Source: Kangiella sp. (GTDB taxonomy: Bacteria; Pseudomonadota; Gammaproteobacteria; Enterobacterales; Kangiellaceae). Taken from it: 18,651 nucleotides of DNA. Location of the stretch: assembly GCA_026195755.1 (NCBI GenBank), contig JAPHRL010000285.1, forward strand, positions 1-18,651. The letters are read 5' to 3'. Both the position numbers and the translations under genes were made by a program. A model generated the notes under the pieces. That model saw only the letters and a list, made by a program, of their open reading frames with translations. It did not search any database and was not told the DNA's origin. Shown here in pieces: positions 13,446 to 18,651 of this stretch. Within the stretch, counting starts at the first letter, position 1, and each line of letters begins with the position of its first letter.

Positions 13446-14514
13446 GTTGCTCCCCTTTTGACTTGATAGCGGCCTTTGACGGCTCGCTTTTCTTTAGAAT
13501 AGTCGTAATCTTGCTGTATAAAGATTTTCGAATGTAACTAAGTTTTGGCTTATTGTCATCCGTAAACTCAACTGGACGACATAATTTCATGGTTTGAATT
13601 CCCATACGGGCTATTAATAGACCAACACCAATACCCTGCGCGACTTTTGTTGATACAGTCGCAGTCAGGCTTTTACCGAGTAATTCGGCCCCAGCATCAG
13701 CCAGCATATCACTGGCACCAGCCAGCATCATATTCGTCATCACTTGCTTGGTCAGGCCAATTCGCCCAAAAGTTGTCTGCGGGCAACCATAAATGCGCGA
13801 TACTTCTTGTAGCATCTTACTGCTACGCCAGGCCACTAAAGCCATGTCTGCCGCCGCTAGCGGGCTTAATGCGACCATAACAGCCGATTCGGTGGCATGT
13901 TTACTGATCGCCTGCAGAGCCATTTCATCGAGCCCTTCTAAAACAGTCTGCGAATAGATTTGAATTAATTCTCGATCATTATGTACCTGTTGCTTCTGGC
14001 TGCTATACACTGACATTGGGCCAGAGATATCCAGGTGTTGGCTGATTTCAGTATTCACATCATCAATTACTGACTGACTCTCACCATAGCTGTTCTCATC
14101 GATAAGCTGTTTGAAGACTTGCTGCTTATCTTTACGCTGTCTTAGTTTACGACGGCCTACCCAGCCCTTAAAGAGTCCAACAGCGCCACTCACTAATGCC
14201 AGGCCAGCTACCGCTGTTGCTATGCCGCCCAGTAAACCATTAAAAGCAAATAAGTCTTGTATAAATAGATAACTTTCATAAATAGCGGCACCAGCCACAA
14301 ATGTGAAAAGTGATGGCCAAAATAGTTTTCTGAATCTATTGTTAGATTTTTTCTTTAATAGGGCTGGTTTAGCACCTACAGAGAGTGAGCGTCGCCCATT
14401 ATCCATCTCATTGACTAGTGACTTGTCACTCTGCTCTTCATATAACTTTTCATCAACTGCTTCGACATTAACATTGTTCTTGTTAGTCATGATTTTAACT
14501 GGCTTATCTTTCAT
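13432..14514 (-). CDS. ycjF: YcjF-type membrane protein (TIGR01620 / DUF697)
   Basis: Inner-membrane protein of 360 residues (E. coli YcjF about 353). A variable, hydrophilic N-terminal part (1-60) is followed by two membrane helices (about 64-86 and 92-116), a basic stretch (GRRKLRQRKDK), a helical region and a DUF697 domain (about 190-330) that contains ALSPLAAADMALVAWRSSKM and a small-residue-rich helix GAGASDML-like segment around 255-285. In E. coli it is part of the phage-shock regulon beside ycjX; its molecular role is not settled. Its ATG overlaps the ycjX stop by four bases (ATGA), and GGAG lies 10 bases upstream. Its own stop lies inside natA. A shorter start at codon 9 is possible. 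Confidence 0.88.
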   Translation of the reverse strand: MKDKPVKIMTNKNNVNVEAVDEKLYEEQSDKSLVNEMDNGRRSLSVGAKPALLKKKSNNRFRKLFWPSLFTFVAGAAIYESYLFIQDLFAFNGLLGGIATAVAGLALVSGAVGLFKGWVGRRKLRQRKDKQQVFKQLIDENSYGESQSVIDDVNTEISQHLDISGPMSVYSSQKQQVHNDRELIQIYSQTVLEGLDEMALQAISKHATESAVMVALSPLAAADMALVAWRSSKMLQEVSRIYGCPQTTFGRIGLTKQVMTNMMLAGASDMLADAGAELLGKSLTATVSTKVAQGIGVGLLIARMGIQTMKLCRPVEFTDDNKPKLSYIRKSLYSKITTILKKSEPSKAAIKSKGEQHDRD

Positions 14515-15956
14515 CGAAATTTATCTCCAATTAGAAACTGCAGTACTTTATCCATCCGAATGTGGGGCAAGATACTATTGGTTAAATTTCTTGGCACAGA
14601 AAAATTAATAAAGTCATACTGATGCGCCTGCCAGTCATCTCTTGTTAGAAGCTGCTCTCCTAGTTTTCCAGGATAACTAATCACTTCTTCACCCGAGTCT
14701 AGCTCAATGCCTTTGACACACATCAACCTTTGACCTTGGTGCTCAGCCATAACCGCCTCCGTTACTTTGATAGAGCTAATTGCCATAGTCTCAAGATCAA
14801 TACCTTCATACCGAATATCATTCCTCGCTTCTTGCAACATAGCTTGTAAGAAGGCCTCTAAGGGACGATGTTGCTCAGGCGGCACATGGTCAGCTTTAGT
14901 TGCCGCAATCAAAAGTTTATCGATTGTCGGATTAAACATTCGCTTAAGCCAATTGGACTGTCCATAGTGAAAGCTTTTCAACAGCTCGTTCAAGGTGAAC
15001 TGCATATTACGATAGTTTTGGTAGCCCCCATTTAGTACTTCAAGGCAATCGACCAGTAAGATTTGTCGATCAACTTTTTCAAAATATTCTTTGAAAAATG
15101 GCTGGACGATTTGTTTCTTATAATAGTCGTATCGCTTCTCTAGAGTTCTAATCAAACTATCTTGAGCCAGCGAATCCCAGTCAGAAAGCAGAATGTCTGT
15201 GTCGGTGACGGGGAAAAAGTCTAGCACTGGTGCACCCTCTAACTCACCGGGCAGTACAAAACGGCCAGGCTGTAGCAAGTTATAGGTGCACTGTTTACTG
15301 AAACTATTTTTGATGAAGGTTTTATATCCGTTGGAGACTTCTGTGATTTCCTCATCAGATAAATGTTGCTGATAAATAAGCTGTGCTGACTGCTCTTGCC
15401 AGTCGGTGGTTGTGCCACACTTGTTCTGTTGTATCAACTCAAGACATTGTGACGACCACTCCTTGTATGAAAGCCTTAATAGCGGTAAATCAAGCAGCCA
15501 CTCACCAGGATAATCGATGATATCAATGGTTAGATGGCTTTGCTTCTGAATCTTTCTGATCCACTCATTCTTTATCTGATATCGAACGTCAAGTTGCGCT
15601 TGAGAAATACTGGTCGTTGAAAGAGGCCATTCAGGCTGATCCTGAAGGAGGTAACCTATTGATTGTTTGTATTTAAACTCAGGTATATGCATCTCGTCAT
15701 ATGAGCTAACTTTAGTTGCTAAGATTCGCCCCTCTTTGACTGGCCTAAAGAATGGTAATTGATCATTATCAGTCACATGCAGCAACTGATTCATAAAAGA
15801 AGTGATAAAAGCAGTCTTACCCGCTTTGCTCAAGCCTGTAACCGCAATTCTGACACGCTTATCAACACCGCGCTCCACAAGCTGTTCGGCTTTACCCAAC
15901 AAACGTTTAACTGAACTTTTAGTACTCATAAGCAGATTCACTATATTTTGATTCAT
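14511..15956 (-). CDS. ycjX: YcjX-type P-loop NTPase (DUF463)
   Basis: A 481-residue GTPase-like protein (E. coli YcjX 465). The P-loop is GLSKAGKT (41-48). A DYPGEWLLDLP segment (148-158) serves as the Walker B/switch II region, and TKAD (353-356) looks like a G4 base-recognition motif. Other family stretches are LQPGRFVLPGELEGAP and LLVDCLEVLNGG. It ends HIRMDKVLQFLIGDKFR as in E. coli. Its partner YcjF follows with a four-base overlap. The first ATG (15956) lacks a good Shine-Dalgarno; the ATG at codon 10 (15929) better matches the E. coli N-terminus, so the start is uncertain. Function is linked to envelope stress by its E. coli regulation, but the biochemical activity is unknown. Confidence 0.9.
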   Translation of the reverse strand: MNQNIVNLLMSTKSSVKRLLGKAEQLVERGVDKRVRIAVTGLSKAGKTAFITSFMNQLLHVTDNDQLPFFRPVKEGRILATKVSSYDEMHIPEFKYKQSIGYLLQDQPEWPLSTTSISQAQLDVRYQIKNEWIRKIQKQSHLTIDIIDYPGEWLLDLPLLRLSYKEWSSQCLELIQQNKCGTTTDWQEQSAQLIYQQHLSDEEITEVSNGYKTFIKNSFSKQCTYNLLQPGRFVLPGELEGAPVLDFFPVTDTDILLSDWDSLAQDSLIRTLEKRYDYYKKQIVQPFFKEYFEKVDRQILLVDCLEVLNGGYQNYRNMQFTLNELLKSFHYGQSNWLKRMFNPTIDKLLIAATKADHVPPEQHRPLEAFLQAMLQEARNDIRYEGIDLETMAISSIKVTEAVMAEHQGQRLMCVKGIELDSGEEVISYPGKLGEQLLTRDDWQAHQYDFINFSVPRNLTNSILPHIRMDKVLQFLIGDKFR

Positions 15957-15979
15957 TATAGGACAGCATTAGGCGTTTG

Positions 15980-15985
15980 ATTATA
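15980..15985 (-). promoter_or_regulatory. Candidate -10 box upstream of ycjX
   Basis: A perfect TATAAT on the minus strand, 24 bases before the first ycjX ATG and in the 109-base gap after the M16-like gene. No convincing -35 hexamer is seen at 16-18 bases, so an activator or an alternative arrangement would be needed. Confidence 0.3.
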
Positions 15986-16043
15986 AACAATCGTAAACAG
16001 ATATTTCTGGGCTGTGAATAATGCTCATATGAAAAATTGCACT

Positions 16044-16065
16044 ATTTAGGATGAGATTCCTAAAT
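16044..16065 (-). terminator. Possible terminator after the M16-like gene
   Basis: ATTTAGG (16044-16050) and CCTAAAT (16059-16065) form a 7-base stem with loop ATGAGATT immediately after the minus-strand stop codon. A T-run (five T, 16036-16032) follows about seven bases beyond the stem. The stem is AT-rich and the T-run is displaced, so any termination is probably weak. Confidence 0.35.
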
Positions 16066-17949
16066 CTACAACTCTAATAGGTTAATCACTTGTTGTTGAA
16101 ACTCTTGCTCAAGCTCACGGTTGGTAGAAATTGTGACAGGGCTATAAGGAAGCGAATTATTTAGATAAGCTTGAAATTGTTCGTAACTTAGCGAATCAAC
16201 CCGATTAATGAGTAACATAGCTGGGCTATCGAGGTCGAACAATTGTGCTATATGACGCAACTCATCCTCATCGGAGTCGAGCAACCCAAGGTTGGTTTTA
16301 AGCCCATTCTTATAAGCTACAAACTGATCACGTGATAGAGTATCGCTCATGGCAGCAACCTCTTGTGTAACTGCCCGTATCACGCGCTCAATATCCTCTA
16401 TATTGCTAGAGTCATACTCTATTACAATAGGAGATCCATCAGGTTCAATATAAATACGCCACGGCATAGACATCTGAACCATGGTATTGGCTTTCATTAT
16501 TTCGAGCTTTGGCTCATTCTTTTTAAGCTTATTAAATAATATGAAATAGAATAACTCAGACTCTTCCCATAATTCACCTGCAGGAACAGCCGGGATTTCG
16601 AGAACCACCTTGCATTGACAACTCTTTTCAAGATAAAACTTAACATGATTATCTTTTGAGCGATGCCTGTCAGAATCACTAAGAGCATGGCTAACTAAAG
16701 GCAAACTGGCTAACAGGTTAAAGCTGTCATCGTAAGCCTCCAATAAAAAACCTCCATATAGCGACAGGACAATATCCTCTTGAGCAATCATAGGTGAAGT
16801 TGATAGCGGAATAAACAGAACCTTATTCAACCCATCGATAATGCTGGTTTCATTTTCAGAGGAAAATCTAATTGAAAATGTGTGTGTGTCAGAAGTATGT
16901 GTGTACTCAATATAGGATAATGAGCTTAAGCTTTGGCAATTTAATTGTATGCAAGTTTGAGGATTTTGTATGGAAATGACAAAGCTAATAGCCTTGGAAT
17001 TTTTCTTTAGCAAGTCTGACTTAACTTTATACTGACTCGGAAACTGATAGGTTGGAAATGTTTCGCTCTCCGTTGGTGAAGAGACCGTAGTATCTTGAAC
17101 ATTAAGTATTCTTTTGTAGTGATATGACAATATGCTATCAATTGATAGATTTGGCAGGTTTGCAAAAAAAGCTTGTGATTCATCAAGACGACGCTCGGAC
17201 TGAAACGAGCTAATATATTGTATAAAGCTCTCTGGAGTCTCAACTGATAACTGTATACTAGAGTGTAAACTATCTTTGAGGTTCGCAACTTCTTTATCAG
17301 TTAGAGAAGCATTCGGCATATAATCGTCACACGAAAGTGTTTGTGAAAAATAATTAAACCTTACAGCTCCGTTGTGAAGGTAGTCACAACTAAATAAAGC
17401 GGTAGCCAGTGAAAGTTTCCAATCGTAATTTGAAGCTTGAGGTGAATCAGGCGCAGCCTGTCTTAAAGAGATATTATATTGTTCTATAATGGATAGGTCA
17501 GGTTCACTTAAAACTAGATCAGAGGATTTATACAAACGGTTTATAACACCTAATAACCTCTGCTGGTTGATACTACCGAGAATCACCAACTCAATCCCGA
17601 CAATCTCTTTCTTATTAAACTGTGTTAAAAACTGTTGAAGAGTTGTGTCAATGTTTTCCCTGGGTAGTTTTACAACTAAATAATGATTAGTAGAGTTCGT
17701 ACTATAATTTACCTGATAACCTTGCCCTGTAAGGTTATATTCAAACTCAGTAAACTCACTTTCGAGTTTACTATGACTTTTTACATGGATCAGCAGGTAG
17801 TGGCCTGGCAGGTTTGCATCAATCAGCTGAACATTAAACCCAGAACTGATTGTTTCATATAAAGATGATTTTATAGATGTGTATACGTCTGCTGCCTTGG
17901 AGCAAAACGAGAACAGTAGAAGTGTTAAAGATAAGAAATAATAGCGCAT
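16066..17949 (-). CDS. Secreted M16-peptidase-like protein lacking the zinc motif
   Basis: A 627-residue exported protein. Residues 1-19 form a signal peptide (MRYYFLSLTLLLFSFCSKA), cleaved near A19/A20; FSFC is not a lipobox. Four segments show an M16-like pattern by eye. GFNVQLIDANLPGHYLLIHV resembles the first strands, and YQVNYSTNSTNHYLVVKLP plus NIDTTLQQFLTQF the second part of that domain. IELVILGSINQQRLLGVINRLY resembles the family's GDxxPxxL step, and SRDQFVAYKNGLK with SYEQFQAYLNN resembles the last domain. The HxxEH zinc-binding helix is absent, so it would be proteolytically dead, like E. coli YhjJ. Six mature Cys, including CQC and the pair in CIQLNC, could form disulfides. The family call is inference. 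The upstream neighbour is the TPR gene; the Shine-Dalgarno lies inside a terminator-like hairpin. Confidence 0.75.
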   Translation of the reverse strand: MRYYFLSLTLLLFSFCSKAADVYTSIKSSLYETISSGFNVQLIDANLPGHYLLIHVKSHSKLESEFTEFEYNLTGQGYQVNYSTNSTNHYLVVKLPRENIDTTLQQFLTQFNKKEIVGIELVILGSINQQRLLGVINRLYKSSDLVLSEPDLSIIEQYNISLRQAAPDSPQASNYDWKLSLATALFSCDYLHNGAVRFNYFSQTLSCDDYMPNASLTDKEVANLKDSLHSSIQLSVETPESFIQYISSFQSERRLDESQAFFANLPNLSIDSILSYHYKRILNVQDTTVSSPTESETFPTYQFPSQYKVKSDLLKKNSKAISFVISIQNPQTCIQLNCQSLSSLSYIEYTHTSDTHTFSIRFSSENETSIIDGLNKVLFIPLSTSPMIAQEDIVLSLYGGFLLEAYDDSFNLLASLPLVSHALSDSDRHRSKDNHVKFYLEKSCQCKVVLEIPAVPAGELWEESELFYFILFNKLKKNEPKLEIMKANTMVQMSMPWRIYIEPDGSPIVIEYDSSNIEDIERVIRAVTQEVAAMSDTLSRDQFVAYKNGLKTNLGLLDSDEDELRHIAQLFDLDSPAMLLINRVDSLSYEQFQAYLNNSLPYSPVTISTNRELEQEFQQQVINLLEL

Positions 17950-17975
17950 AAAAAAAGGCCTCAGTAGAGGCCTTT
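17950..17975 (-). terminator. Terminator hairpin after the TPR gene, containing the next gene's Shine-Dalgarno
   Basis: On the minus strand AAAGGCCTC (17975-17967) pairs with GAGGCCTTT (17962-17954) around a TACT loop. The 3' arm runs into seven T (17956-17950), which touch the ATG of the next gene at 17949. It lies 8 bases after the TPR stop codon. The GAGG in the 3' arm (17962-17959) is nine bases from that ATG and is the only visible ribosome binding site for it. Confidence 0.8.
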
Positions 17976-17983
17976 ATAAAACA

Positions 17984-18651
17984 TTAATCGTTTAATGCCA
18001 ACTCTTTCTTCATACTTTCTATTTGATTAATGTATGAAATGTAAGCGGTAGCATTTTTTGACACATTACGATATCTTTTGGCTTGCTCTAATGCATCTAC
18101 TGCCTGCTCAGGTTGACCCAATCGTTGATAAGCAACCCCCATCTGTAGGTAAGCATAGCCAGCATCACCATCTCTTAAATTTCCTTTTCTAATGGCTGTT
18201 TTAAACGCATCAATTGCTTTTACATATTCCTCATCTGTAAATAATATATATGCGATCTCGTAATCGTACTTTCCGCTGCTAGTATAAGAAGCTGCTTTTT
18301 TATACGCTGAGATAGCTTTTGCACTAGCCTTTGCATATTTATAACTATTAGCAATGCTACGCCAAATATCTTCATCAGCTTCAACAATTCCTTTATTAAC
18401 ACCTTCTTCTAAGCGATCTGCAGCTAGAAGTGGAATCTGGTTGTTAGAGTATAAGGCTGATAGCTGCTTATAATTTGTTTCAGAATCCCACATTCCATTC
18501 ATGTAAGCTAACTCTGCAAGTGCTAACATATCCGGCGTTTTACCACGCTGACTTAGAACAGCGAACAAATTGTTATATACCGATTTTTCGGCTGGGAATA
18601 ACTCCACCATTTCACGACCAACAACTTCTGCACCAGGCAAATCTTTTAGCT
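17984..18651 (-). CDS. Tetratricopeptide-repeat protein, probably TonB-system associated (5' end outside window)
   Basis: The frame is open through the right edge of the window; the TTG at 18640 is an internal Leu codon (the preceding residues read LKD). About 221 C-terminal residues are seen. TPR-like helical pairs recur, for example DIWRSIANSYKYAKASAKAI, YDYEIAYILFTDEEYVKAID and AGYAYLQMGVAYQRLGQPEQ, each with the small/large residue spacing of TPRs. The last unit ends with AVDALEQAKRY and the protein with a helix INQIESMKKEL. In gammaproteobacteria such TPR proteins often close an exbB-exbD-tonB2 cluster, and the C-terminal pattern fits that type, but tonB itself is not in the window. A hairpin terminator follows. 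Whether it is exported cannot be judged without the N-terminus. Confidence 0.8.
   Translation of the reverse strand, partial: LKDLPGAEVVGREMVELFPAEKSVYNNLFAVLSQRGKTPDMLALAELAYMNGMWDSETNYKQLSALYSNNQIPLLAADRLEEGVNKGIVEADEDIWRSIANSYKYAKASAKAISAYKKAASYTSSGKYDYEIAYILFTDEEYVKAIDAFKTAIRKGNLRDGDAGYAYLQMGVAYQRLGQPEQAVDALEQAKRYRNVSKNATAYISYINQIESMKKELALND

Overview
The window looks like chromosomal DNA of a mid-GC, free-living gammaproteobacterium. Gene order supports this: glnD-dapD-yffB-dapE, an E. coli-like gloB / yafS-type methyltransferase / rnhA / dnaQ neighbourhood, mltD next to gloB, and a ycjX-ycjF pair. The overall style (tight operons, SLC13 carrier, NatAB exporter, TonB-type TPR protein) suggests a marine lineage such as Kangiella or relatives, but that genus-level guess is inference only. 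No tRNA, rRNA, CRISPR array, transposase or insertion sequence was seen. No gene-free stretch exceeds about 110 bases.

Left part, plus strand (1-5783): the 3' end of glnD (nitrogen signalling), then dapD, an Spx/ArsC-like gene (yffB type) and dapE, which give two steps of the succinylase lysine/diaminopimelate pathway. A leaderless M15 peptidase follows, then a small single-span membrane protein and an SLC13 (DASS) carrier. A weak terminator-like hairpin over the M15 stop codon may divide this run into two units. A second hairpin sits directly before the SLC13 start codon.

Middle part: a small, very AT-rich ORF of unknown function (minus strand, 5871-6194) is flanked by a 9-base inverted repeat and looks recently acquired. 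Next, on the minus strand and read right to left, come a yafS-like methyltransferase, rnhA, dnaQ and a crotonase-family gene whose active-site residues fit an enoyl-CoA isomerase better than a hydratase. Divergent from these, gloB and mltD run on the plus strand and end at a strong bidirectional terminator (11360-11387).

Right part, minus strand (read from 18651 down to 11402): a TPR protein of the kind found with TonB2-type energy-transduction clusters (5' end outside the window), a hairpin terminator that also contains the apparent Shine-Dalgarno of the next gene, a large secreted protein that looks like a degenerate four-domain M16 metallopeptidase without its zinc motif, then ycjX, ycjF, natA and natB. 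The last four overlap or nearly abut and are probably one transcript, joining a phage-shock-associated GTPase-like/membrane protein pair to an ABC exporter.

Most of the window is ordinary housekeeping. The parts most worth a second look are the AT-rich cassette at 5871-6194, the M16-like pseudo-peptidase at 16066-17949, and the RNA hairpins placed at start codons (4362-4387 and 17954-17975).
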